NCBI GenBank assembly: GCA_021798435.1
Contig: JAJZGN010000067.1
Span: 1-9,339 of the forward strand
Direction: 5' to 3'
Length of the DNA: 9,339 nucleotides
Source: a bacterium
Lineage (GTDB): Bacteria; Chloroflexota; Dormibacteria; Aeolococcales; Bog-877
In this document: positions 1 to 6,592 of the stretch, one piece after another
How positions within the stretch are numbered: the first letter of the stretch is position 1
Layout: the number at the start of each line of letters is the position of its first letter
Position numbers and translations under genes: made by a program
Notes under the pieces: generated by a model
Told to the model about the DNA's origin: nothing
The model's input: only the letters and a program-made list of their open reading frames with translations
The model's database searches: none

Positions 1-575
1 TCGGAATCTGCGGGGCTCCGGAAGCACGCCCACGGGCGCTGGGAGGGATTCTCCAGGAGGCTCGACAGGATTGTCTCCAGTACCTGGCGCCGAACGGCGG
101 GGTCACGAGGGAGGTGCGGTGGCCGCCGGGGAGGAGGGGCGGGTCTGCACGACGGGGGAAGGGGCCACTCATTGACGCCGGCCGCCAGCGCCGCCTCGAT
201 CAGGGCCCCAAGGTCGCTGGTAGTCAGCAGCTGCTCTCGGTCCAGCACCGCGTAGGCGTCGGGCTCCACGCGCGCGGCCGGGTCCTCCACCCAGATGCAC
301 CAGCCCCCCGGCACGGTGCGGAAGCCGATGAAGGCCAGCTGATAATCGACCCGGAGAAGCTGCGCCACCACTCGGAGGAGTGGATACGGTCCGCCCCGGT
401 GGCTGGGGCTCCAGCGGTACCTGCCATTGGACCGCTCGACGTAGATGGACCCGCAACCGTCGGTGGCGGCGATGGCCACCGCGGCCACCACCTCCTCCCA
501 GGAAGAGGGCTCGAAGACGCTCCGGATGAGCCGCCGGCGGCCGGGATCGGCGCGAAACTCGATGGGCTCCGCCAT
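1..575 (-). CDS. Hypothetical protein, 3' end beyond the left edge
   Basis: The frame is open for 191 codons from ATG at 575 to the window edge, so the C-terminus is missing. The start is well fixed. AGGAGG lies 7 bases upstream of the ATG, and an in-frame TGA sits just before it. I do not recognise the family. Residues 1-137 look like a compact soluble domain rich in Trp, Tyr and hydrophobic beta-type segments (GSIYVE, YRWSP, QLAFIGF, GGWCIWVED). A Pro/Arg-rich linker follows at about 138-157, and then a predicted helix (VRRQVLETILSSLLEN, from residue 161). No signal peptide or membrane segment is seen, so it is probably cytoplasmic. It is transcribed away from the rest of the left region, so nothing nearby indicates its job. 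I am confident that it is coding, because codon usage, start and RBS agree. I can assign no function. Confidence 0.75.
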   Translation of the reverse strand, partial: MAEPIEFRADPGRRRLIRSVFEPSSWEEVVAAVAIAATDGCGSIYVERSNGRYRWSPSHRGGPYPLLRVVAQLLRVDYQLAFIGFRTVPGGWCIWVEDPAARVEPDAYAVLDREQLLTTSDLGALIEAALAAGVNEWPLPPSCRPAPPPRRPPHLPRDPAVRRQVLETILSSLLENPSQRPWACFRSPADS

Positions 576-840
576 GCCAGGTCCTCCTCATCGCTCCTGG
601 CATTAGCACCGTGCCCCAGGGCCGGTTGCTGCACCTTCGTTGGGCCAGGTCCCTCCGGTGCTCCAAATGAGTCGACCCGATCATACCCGGGGGGCGCGCC
701 GGGCGCGTGTCCTTGGTGGACCAACCCTCGTCTCCGCGCCAGGCGGAATCCCGCAGGTCGCGGGCGACGTCCCTAGATCTCCCGGCGGTGGTACCGCAGG
801 GGAGAGCCATCGGAAGACGGGGTCAGGGGGTCGACGTGGC
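576..840. other. Gene-free stretch left of the malic enzyme relic
   Basis: No convincing coding frame is seen on either strand. The open frames here are Arg/Pro/Gly-rich shadows without start signals. The stretch probably carries the promoter of the leftward gene at 575, but I could not pick a reliable -10/-35 pair. Confidence 0.4.
583..588 (-). promoter_or_regulatory. Shine-Dalgarno AGGAGG for the left-edge gene
   Basis: A perfect AGGAGG on the minus strand lies 7 bases before the ATG at 575. It is the strongest ribosome binding site in the window and decides the start of a gene that is otherwise cut by the window edge. Confidence 0.8.
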
Positions 841-1056
841 AGCTTCACCCGCACCGGCCACGGGCTGCTGTGAACTCCGGGGATCAACCGGGACGCCGAG
901 TTCACGGCGGCCGAGCGCGAGCTGCTGCGCCTGAGGGGCCTCCTTCCCTCCCGGGTGGTCTCCATCCGGGAGCAGGTGAAGCTGGGGCGCCCGCGCCGGA
1001 ACGGCGACGTCCTGGAGCGCTTCATCGGGCTCGCCGCCCTCCAGGAGCGCAACCAG
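841..1056 (+). pseudogene. Malic enzyme N-terminal domain relic with in-frame TGA
   Basis: One frame reads RTGHGLL, then TGA (871-873), then TPGINRDAEFTAAERELL, RLRGLLPSRVVSIREQ and ERFIGLAALQERNQ. This follows the N-terminal domain of NAD(P)-type malic enzymes. Remembered E. coli MaeA has LLEFPLLNKGSAFSMEER, LGLLPEVVETIEEQ and IYLRNIQDTNE in the same order and spacing. The stop falls inside the conserved LL-x-x-P segment. About four residues appear to be missing after EQ, compared with family members. Similarity ends after ALQERNQ, where ETLFYR and the rest of the family (tartronate-type catalytic and NAD-binding domains, roughly 480 more residues) should follow. No start or RBS precedes it. 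Malic enzyme decarboxylates malate to pyruvate, but this fragment cannot. It is best read as a decayed, truncated gene. A sequencing error could explain the stop, but not the truncation. Confidence 0.7.
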
Positions 1057-1094
1057 GCGCGGCCCCGCCTCCGTGCCTGGCCTGACGGAGCCGG

Positions 1095-1126
1095 CCCCGG
1101 GTGTAGCGGTGCCGGACACCCCGGGG
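1095..1126. repeat. Strong GC-rich hairpin downstream of the malic enzyme relic
   Basis: The left arm CCCCGGGTGT (1095-1104) pairs with ACA (1116-1118) and CCCGGGG (1120-1126). There is one bulged C at 1119 and an 11-base loop, giving ten base pairs. No T-tract follows on either strand, so it is not a classical intrinsic terminator. It lies about 40 bases after the point where similarity to malic enzyme ends. Confidence 0.45.
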
Positions 1127-1319
1127 CGGCCAGACCTGGGCGTGAGACCGGCGTCACCCCGAACGGCCCTCCGCAGACATCCGCTGCCGCCAGTACTCCA
1201 AATCTGCACCGGCGCCGGCCTCAGCGGCCAAGGTCACCCTGGGGTTCGGGCCCCACGCCGGACGGACGAGTCTTGGCGCCACCGGCGCGCTAGAGTGGCA
1301 CGGGCTCCAAGGGGCCAAT
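1127..1319. other. Intergenic leader before the ADP-ribosylglycohydrolase pair
   Basis: No gene is seen. TAGAGT at 1291-1296 resembles an actinobacterial-type -10 element (TAnnnT) and would give a leader of about 15-20 bases before the GTG at 1320. No good -35 lies at 16-18 bases (AGTCTT at spacing 16), and the nearby TTGGCG at 1273 is too close. AAGGGG at 1309-1314 is a plausible ribosome binding site, 5 bases before the GTG. Confidence 0.3.
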
Positions 1320-2516
1320 GTGTGCAACTGCGGAGGTCGAGGATCGGTGGATCAGCAGGGTATCGGGACGACCAACGATTTCCGGTTGCTGCCGCCTCCG
1401 GCTCCCGCTGCGGCATCCCAGCGAGCCGGGCTGAGTCACGCGGCCGACGTCGACTACCGGCTCAAATACCGCGGCGCATTGATAGGGGGGGCGATCGGGG
1501 ACGCCCTGGGCCGGCCGTGGGAGGCTCGTGGCGACGCGGCCGCCTCTCGGGAGCTGAGCTCGCTCGGGCGCTACCGCCGGTGGCCGGGGTGGGCCGGCGG
1601 CCCCACGGGCACGGTGACAGACGACACCCAGTTGACGATGTGCGTGGCGGAGAGCATATGCGCCAGAGGGCGCGTGGATCCGGAGGATCTGGCCCGCCGG
1701 TTCGTGGAGTGGATGCCTGTCGCCAGGGGGCCGGGAGCAGCCACTCTGGAGGCGGTATCCGCCCTGGCCCGCGGTGTCGCGTGGGATCGGGCCGGGGCCG
1801 CCTCCGATGGGAATGGGGCGGCGATGAGGGTTTCACCGCTGGCGCTACTGCACCCGGTGGATGTGGAATCCCTGAGGGGCGACTCCGCCCGAAGCGCGGT
1901 CATCACCCACGCCACGCCGATGGCGGTGGTCAGCGCCATCGCCCAAGCCTTCATGGTCGCCTGGTGCCTCCATCGCAACCCCGGCGCTCTCACCGCCGAC
2001 ACCCTGCGATCCGAGCTTCTTGCCGGGCTCGGGGTCGCGTTGGATGGGGTCTCGGAGGAAGCAGTGCCCGAGCGCCGAGCAGACCGCCCCGGACGGTTCC
2101 GCCTTAGTGAGCGTCTGGCGGAAGCCGTCCAGATGCCGTTTGCGTCGCCCCCAGATGCCTTCCTGTACTTCTACAACGGCGCCTTCGTGCTGGAGTCCCT
2201 GCCGGCGGCGCTCTGGTGCTTCCTCCACCACTGGGATGACCCGCAGCAAGCCATCGTGACCGCGGTCTCCGGCGGCTACGACGCGGACACCGTCGCCGCC
2301 ATGACCGGGGCTCTGGTCGGGGCGCTGCACGGAGAGGACGCCTTCCCCGCCCCCTGGGTCGACGAGCTCGAATACGCAGCCGAGTTGCGGAGGCTGGCCG
2401 ACTCCCTCCTGGCCCTGGCCGGTCCCCCGCTGGTCACCGGCGCTTCCACCGGTGCCGAGGGTCGGGCATCCCTCCCCGCCGACCGCCCACCACTTCGGAG
2501 CTCCGCCGGGACATGA
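1320..2516 (+). CDS. ADP-ribosylglycohydrolase family protein (first of tandem pair)
   Basis: This is a 398-residue member of the ADP-ribosylglycohydrolase fold (ARH/DraG family, Pfam ADP_ribosyl_GH). Such enzymes hydrolyse ADP-ribose from modified proteins, nucleic acids or small molecules with two Mg2+ ions. Family motifs appear in order: GALIGGAIGDALG (52-64), TDDTQ (100-104), SDGNGAAMR (162-170), THATP (196-200) and GGYDADT (318-324). The Asp pairs expected to hold the metals, DD in TDDTQ and DxDT at the end, are kept. However, the common GGDTDT is here GGYDADT. The GTG start at 1320 has AAGGGG 5 bases upstream. The first 45 residues are Pro/Ala-rich and lie outside the fold, so the true start could be later, although no ATG occurs there. 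No signal peptide is present, so it should be cytoplasmic. It overlaps the next gene by ATGA. The substrate is unknown. Confidence 0.88.
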   Translation: MCNCGGRGSVDQQGIGTTNDFRLLPPPAPAAASQRAGLSHAADVDYRLKYRGALIGGAIGDALGRPWEARGDAAASRELSSLGRYRRWPGWAGGPTGTVTDDTQLTMCVAESICARGRVDPEDLARRFVEWMPVARGPGAATLEAVSALARGVAWDRAGAASDGNGAAMRVSPLALLHPVDVESLRGDSARSAVITHATPMAVVSAIAQAFMVAWCLHRNPGALTADTLRSELLAGLGVALDGVSEEAVPERRADRPGRFRLSERLAEAVQMPFASPPDAFLYFYNGAFVLESLPAALWCFLHHWDDPQQAIVTAVSGGYDADTVAAMTGALVGALHGEDAFPAPWVDELEYAAELRRLADSLLALAGPPLVTGASTGAEGRASLPADRPPLRSSAGT

Positions 2517-3580
2517 GTGCCGCTCCAGAGCGAACTGGTCGGATCCTGGGCTCCCTGCTGGGCGGCGCGATCGGCGATGCCCTGGGGGCGCCGATCGAAT
2601 TCTTGAGCATCCGGACGATTCGAGATCGGTATGGGCCCCAGGGGGTCACCGGCTACGTCTCCGGGGGATGGCCCCCCGGGACATTCACGGACGACACGCA
2701 GATGACCCTCTTCACCGCTGAGGGGCTGATCCGGGCCGCGGTCAGAAGCGGGGCCGGGAAGGGCACAGATACGCCCCTCGTGATCTGGCACGCCTACCAG
2801 CGCTGGCTGGATACGCAGGATTCCCCGGTCCTCTGGGATCGGGACTTTCCTCAGGGTCCCAGCGGGTGGCTGGTGAAGGAGCCGGCCCTACGGCATCGTC
2901 GGGCGCCGGGAGGCACCTGTTTGTCTGCGCTGGACTCGGGACGGCTGGGCTCGACTCTCATCTCCCTGAACCACAGCAAGGGCTGTGGCGGGGTGATGCG
3001 GGTGGCCCCCATCGGCCTGGTGGCCAGCGACCCCTTCGAGCTTGCCTGCGAGGCTGCGGCACTCACCCATGGCCACCCCTCGGGCTACCTGGCCGCCGGA
3101 GCCTTCGCCGCCGTGGTGGCCGGAGTTGCCCACGGCGAAGCCCTCACCTCCTCCATCGACCGGGCCGTTGAGCTGCTGCGCGCGAGGCGCGGCCATGAGG
3201 AGACGGTCCGTGCGGTCGAGGCCGCCGTGGAGCTGGCGGCCTCGGGAGAGGAGCCCACCCCTGAGCTGGTGGAGACGCTGGGCGGCGGTTGGGTGGCCGA
3301 GGAAGCGCTCGCGATCGCTTTGTACTGTGCCCTGGTGGCCGCCGACTTCCGCCGCGCCGTCCTCCTGGCGGTCAATCACACCGGCGACAGCGACAGCACA
3401 GGGTCCATGGTTGGCAACCTGCTGGGAGCCGCCCTCGGAGTTGAGGCGCTGCCGGAAGAGTGGCTGGACGGGCTGGCGGAGCGGTCCCTGGTGGAGCAGG
3501 TGGCCCTCGATCTGGCAGCTGTCGGGGGAGCACCGCCGCGGGACAGGGACTGGGGCCCGGACCGGTATCCCGGGTGGTAG
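2513..3580 (+). CDS. ADP-ribosylglycohydrolase family protein (second of tandem pair)
   Basis: This 355-residue protein belongs to the same fold as its neighbour but to a different branch. It has GSLLGGAIGDALGAPIEF (13-30), TDDTQ (59-63), NHSKGCGGVMRVAP (153-166), THGHPS (185-190) and NHTGDSDSTGS (288-298). The last motif, GDSDST, resembles that of human ARH1-type hydrolases and carries the expected metal-binding Asp pair, so the enzyme looks intact. Its likely reaction is removal of ADP-ribose from a protein side chain or another acceptor in the cytoplasm. The acceptor cannot be told from sequence. The ATG at 2513 overlaps the upstream stop (ATGA), which suggests translational coupling and a shared transcript. 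The two proteins share only the short motifs, so this is not a recent duplication. No ADP-ribosyltransferase, macrodomain or NAD-metabolism gene is visible in the window. Confidence 0.9.
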   Translation: MSAAPERTGRILGSLLGGAIGDALGAPIEFLSIRTIRDRYGPQGVTGYVSGGWPPGTFTDDTQMTLFTAEGLIRAAVRSGAGKGTDTPLVIWHAYQRWLDTQDSPVLWDRDFPQGPSGWLVKEPALRHRRAPGGTCLSALDSGRLGSTLISLNHSKGCGGVMRVAPIGLVASDPFELACEAAALTHGHPSGYLAAGAFAAVVAGVAHGEALTSSIDRAVELLRARRGHEETVRAVEAAVELAASGEEPTPELVETLGGGWVAEEALAIALYCALVAADFRRAVLLAVNHTGDSDSTGSMVGNLLGAALGVEALPEEWLDGLAERSLVEQVALDLAAVGGAPPRDRDWGPDRYPGW

Positions 3581-3595
3581 GGGACCTGCCCCCTT

Positions 3596-3614
3596 CCCCG
3601 GTAGCAACCCGGGG
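3596..3614 (+). terminator. Hairpin just after the ADP-ribosylglycohydrolase operon
   Basis: CCCCGG (3596-3601) and CCGGGG (3609-3614) form a perfect 6-bp stem around a 7-base loop, starting 16 bases after the stop codon at 3580. The position suits transcription termination of the two-gene operon. No T-tract follows, which is common in high-GC bacteria but lowers confidence. Confidence 0.4.
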
Positions 3615-3718
3615 TGAGCTCCCGGACCGAGGCCCCCTCGTCGAGGGACCTCGTCAAGAGCGGGCGCGGCAGTTCGGGACCCTCGCGAGCGGAGTTTACT
3701 CCGGCTGCGGGGAGTCGC

Positions 3719-3733
3719 CTGGGGTGACCCCAG
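3719..3733. repeat. Small perfect hairpin in the convergent intergenic region
   Basis: CTGGGG (3719-3724) and CCCCAG (3728-3733) form a 6-bp stem with a TGA triloop. It may contribute to termination in either direction. No T-run is adjacent. Confidence 0.3.
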
Positions 3734-3877
3734 ACCCGACACGCAGACCAATTCGACTGCAGCGCGCCCCGCGGTGGGGGGCACAGCACTCGGCCTAATT
3801 GAAGGGGGTCACCTCCCCTGAGTGCAGACTCCGCACACCCCTCGCCGACTCCCATCCCGAGTCAGCTAGCCCGGAAT

Positions 3878-3895
3878 TGCCCGGGGGGCCGGGCA
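3878..3895. terminator. Candidate bidirectional terminator between convergent genes
   Basis: TGCCCGG (3878-3884) and CCGGGCA (3889-3895) form a perfect 7-bp stem with a GGGG loop. It sits between the rightward ADP-ribosylglycohydrolase operon and the leftward phosphoesterase operon. It lacks a T-tract on both strands, so its termination role is inferred from position and stem strength only. Confidence 0.4.
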
Positions 3896-4036
3896 TCAGG
3901 CGGGGCTGACGCTACGACATCCTCCCCGCCGTGACCCGGAGTCAAGGGTTCGGCCAGCCACTCCCTGCCATGGGTCGGCCACCGGCTGTCCGGCGCCGGC
4001 GCTGCACCTAGGCCCTGGACCCCCGCCAAGAAGTGG

Positions 4037-5488
4037 TCACTCGACCAGGTCCGTCTTCGGGTTCACCGGGAGGATCGCCGGGGCCCGCGGCCTCTGCGCG
4101 AAGTTGAAGTCGAAAAGCAGATTGCCCAGCTGGGGGGCATTCTCGCGGACATCTGGACGAGAATCCGGCCGACCGTCGGTCAAGGGATTGAGCCGCTGGC
4201 CGCCTAAAAAGTCGTCTTCGATGAATTTGAGGTAGGCATCCTGGCTCAGCACCTGATGATCCACCATCCCCTGCCTCGCATAGGGGGAGATGACGAGGCC
4301 GGGGACGCGCAGCCCATAGCCGGCGGCATCGACCTTCGGCGGCAGGACCCCGTCATAGAATCCACCCCAATCGTCCCAGGAGAGGAAGATCGCCGAGGAG
4401 TTCCAAGCGGGGCCCCTCATCACGGCGTCGATGAGGGAGGTGACGTACGACTGACCCACGCTCACTCTGGCGGGTGGGTGCTCACTCTCGGTTCCGTTCG
4501 GAACCACCCAGGACACCTGGGGAAGGGCGCCACGGCTGGCGGCGGCGTAGAAGTTGGAGACACTCTGGATGTTGGAGAGCTGGTGGTCCGCATGAACATC
4601 GATGAAATCTGGCAGCGGGTTCCAGATCTCCGGAGTGCCCGGGCTCTGGGGCTGGGGAGCGCAGCTCAGCTGCGAGTCAGCGCAATCGGGCTGAGTTCCC
4701 GGGGCCACGTAGTAGCCCCAGGAGACGTGGTGCCGATACATGAGGTATGTGAGGTCGGTCCAGGCGTACTGGGGAACGACGGTGGTCGGGGTCTCAGTGT
4801 CGGGATTCACTAGGTCGGTGCTACAGCTCATGGGATTCTCCGGATTCGTACAGTGCGCCGCCCAGGCCGAGACCATGTACAGATGGGATATGAGGCTCCA
4901 GCTCGCTGTCGACTCGAAAAGATGGTCCTGGAGTACGAAATCTTTCGCCCAGGTCCAATAGTTGGGGATGTCCGCCCCGTTGTGATAGCCCATCACGTCA
5001 GGGGGGCCGGCCTGGGTGCAGGCCGGGTCGTACTGCGAAAGGCAGCTGCGCCGGGCCTGCTCCTGCTGGCCGATGAACCCGTTCATGAGCCCGCCGTTGA
5101 TGTCCGCGACGGCATTCGCGGCCCCATGCGGGCCCCCCAGGTTGACGTCTTGCGTGTCGTGGTAGGGGCGCACACAGGACCCGGTAGCCGGGTCAGGGAC
5201 GCACACCGTGGGCACGCCGTTTTTCATGGGAATCCCGTCCGCGCCCGGGAAGGTTCCGAAATAGGAGTCGAAGGAACGGTTCTCCTGCATGATGATGATC
5301 ACGTGCTTGATCTTGTGGATCCCACTGCCGGGAAGCAGGGCGGGGTCGGCGACCGCGGCCGAGGTCCACTTCGGGGTGGGAATCCCTCCCGAGCTGACCG
5401 GTATCAGCAGCCCGATGGAACCGCACCCCGCCGCGGCCACGGTCGCCAGCACGAGCAGCCTTCGCCGGGACCAAAGGGCGCGGCTCAA
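4037..5488 (-). CDS. Secreted phosphoesterase (phospholipase C/acid phosphatase family)
   Basis: This 483-residue protein belongs to the phosphoesterase family PF04185, which includes bacterial phospholipases C and AcpA-type acid phosphatases. These cleave phosphate esters outside the cytoplasm. Hallmarks are HVIIIMQENRSFDSYFGTFPG (62-82), DHLFESTASWSLISH (188-202), EHPP (336-339) and SWDDWGGFYD (370-379), which together hold the metal-binding and catalytic region. The N-terminus reads SRRRLLVLATVAAAGC. The paired Arg before a hydrophobic run resembles a Tat signal, as used by known family members, and Cys22 could be a weak lipobox cysteine. Eight further Cys residues suggest disulfides and export. 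The start is TTG at 5488, overlapping the upstream stop (TTGA), so translation is probably coupled. No better downstream start keeps the signal peptide. The substrate (phospholipid or soluble phosphomonoester) is not determined. Confidence 0.9.
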   Translation of the reverse strand: MSRALWSRRRLLVLATVAAAGCGSIGLLIPVSSGGIPTPKWTSAAVADPALLPGSGIHKIKHVIIIMQENRSFDSYFGTFPGADGIPMKNGVPTVCVPDPATGSCVRPYHDTQDVNLGGPHGAANAVADINGGLMNGFIGQQEQARRSCLSQYDPACTQAGPPDVMGYHNGADIPNYWTWAKDFVLQDHLFESTASWSLISHLYMVSAWAAHCTNPENPMSCSTDLVNPDTETPTTVVPQYAWTDLTYLMYRHHVSWGYYVAPGTQPDCADSQLSCAPQPQSPGTPEIWNPLPDFIDVHADHQLSNIQSVSNFYAAASRGALPQVSWVVPNGTESEHPPARVSVGQSYVTSLIDAVMRGPAWNSSAIFLSWDDWGGFYDGVLPPKVDAAGYGLRVPGLVISPYARQGMVDHQVLSQDAYLKFIEDDFLGGQRLNPLTDGRPDSRPDVRENAPQLGNLLFDFNFAQRPRAPAILPVNPKTDLVE

Positions 5489-6183
5489 GCGGGCGCCCCC
5501 AGCGCCGAGCTAGGGAGCAGGTAGACATAGACCGCGGCCCTCCCCGCGCCTGCCGCGGCGGAGGCTCCGGGCACCACGATGACCAGCAGACCGGGGTGGA
5601 GCGCCGAGGCCGGCACCCCGGTCGTCGTCAACGCTCCGGAGGAGACCTCCACCCTGAGGCACTCGGTGCTGGCAGTGATTCCCAATAGCAGCGGCATCTT
5701 GGCTCCGCCGAGGGCAATCTGAGTGGGAGTCACCGATCGTATCCTGCCCACCACGGCAGTCGGCCCGAAGAGCGAACGCAGGGCGGCGAGCCCGGCTGTT
5801 CCGGGGCGCTTGAGCCTGGGCGTCACGATCGGCTGAGAGGTGGGAACGCCGCACACGGTCTTAAGCGCGCCGGGCAGAGTGGCGGTGTTCCCACAGGGAA
5901 GCTCTCCGGCTGCGGCCTTTGTGATTGCGGCGGTGAGGGTGGCTGGCCCTTGGGGAGTCGCCACGTGTCCCATCAGCACCCCGCCGCCCAGGAGAACGGC
6001 CGCGATCGCCGCGGCAGCGACGACTCGTCCCACCGGCCGACGGAGCCAGGCTTCTAAATCGGAGCCCGGTGCCGCCTGCTGAAGGCTGACCGGCGCAGGA
6101 GTCGGTTCGCTTGGAGTCGCCTCTGGAGCCGAGGCATCGTCGCCCGGGGCTCTATTCATAGGCGGGAGGGTAGGCAGTGACAA
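5485..6183 (-). CDS. Single-pass membrane protein of unknown function
   Basis: This protein of up to 232 residues has no family that I recognise. Residues 1-45 are Pro/Ala/Ser-rich and probably disordered in the cytoplasm. A single transmembrane helix follows the basic stretch LRRPVGR (about 53-72, VVAAAAIAAVLLGGGVLMG). The remaining 160 residues should lie outside. They include two Cys (97 and 111) that could pair, and a beta-rich part (VVGRIRSVTPTQIALGG, LVIVVPG, VYVYLLP) that resembles a small barrel of the kind that modulates a substituent or binds a metal, though this is only an impression. The start is uncertain: TTG at 6183 has AGGGA 8 bases upstream, while ATG at 6159 lacks a visible ribosome site and would give 224 residues. 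Its stop overlaps the TTG start of the secreted phosphoesterase. The two are therefore probably co-expressed and may work together at the cell surface. Confidence 0.75.
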   Translation of the reverse strand: MSLPTLPPMNRAPGDDASAPEATPSEPTPAPVSLQQAAPGSDLEAWLRRPVGRVVAAAAIAAVLLGGGVLMGHVATPQGPATLTAAITKAAAGELPCGNTATLPGALKTVCGVPTSQPIVTPRLKRPGTAGLAALRSLFGPTAVVGRIRSVTPTQIALGGAKMPLLLGITASTECLRVEVSSGALTTTGVPASALHPGLLVIVVPGASAAAGAGRAAVYVYLLPSSALGAPA

Positions 6184-6592
6184 CGTGAAGTCCCTGAGAA
6201 ATGCCTGAGAGTGGCGGCCGTATTGGCTTGTCCCCGCGCCGCCACCGGCACGCCCGAGGGACCCTCGAGGCTGCCCCTTGATGGCGGAGGCGGACCCGAA
6301 CTACGAACCCGACTCTCGGCATAGCGCCTCGCGCGGGGCGATTGCGCCCGCCCGGCCCCCCTCGTCGGCACTAGCACCCGCCGAAGTCCCCGTGGGGGCC
6401 AGCGTCAGGCAGATGCGGAGCGGGGCGGCCGCCAGCTGGACGCGGAGCGCGGGCCGGCCTCGGGCACCATGGAGCGGGTAGCGGGCAACACTGATCCGGC
6501 GGGCCATCTGGTCCAGCCACCCGGCGAAGCCGCCCCTCCCCCCGGGCCTCGGCTGGCCGCGACCGCCCCGCACCCCCGCCCTCCGCGCTCCT
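6184..6592. other. Stretch with no convincing gene, upstream of the membrane protein/phosphoesterase pair
   Basis: These 409 bases are very GC-rich. One leftward frame ending at a TAG (6301-6303) and reaching to about 6560 has coding-like third-position GC (fragment WLDQMARRISVARYPLHG, then RPALRVQLAAAPLRICLT). It has no clear start, ribosome site or family. It may be a small gene or a decayed remnant. A perfect short inverted repeat, CGAGGG-A-CCCTCG, lies at 6255-6267. The promoter of the leftward pair should lie near 6190-6260, but I cannot define it. Confidence 0.35.

Larger units (their letters stand above)
3581..4036. other. Convergent intergenic region without genes
   Basis: These 456 bases separate two convergent operons. 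Apart from the hairpins listed separately, I see no coding frame with a usable start, no tRNA-like cloverleaf and no tandem repeats. A leftward open frame covering part of it is Arg/Pro-rich and continues antisense into the upstream gene, so I treat it as noise. Confidence 0.5.

Noticed and set aside
1318..1434. Short ORF from ATG at 1318 ending in TGA after 38 codons
   Set aside because: It overlaps the start of the hydrolase frame by two bases. It has no similarity, and the ribosome site is better spaced for the GTG at 1320.
1073..2107. Long rightward open frame of 344 codons
   Set aside because: It overlaps the ADP-ribosylglycohydrolase in another frame, is rich in Arg/Gly/Pro, and has no family motifs. 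It is a high-GC shadow frame.
2888..3784. Leftward open frame of 298 codons across the end of the hydrolase operon
   Set aside because: It is antisense to the second ADP-ribosylglycohydrolase and extends into hairpin-rich intergenic DNA. Its composition is typical of a shadow frame.
3840..3870. tRNA-like arm (GACTC/GAGTC stem with 7-base loop)
   Set aside because: Only one arm is present. No acceptor stem, T-loop GTTCRA or CCA-proximal pairing was found around it.
4853..5524. Rightward open frame of 223 codons
   Set aside because: It is antisense to the phosphoesterase and has no recognisable domain or start signal. The opposite frame carries all the family motifs.
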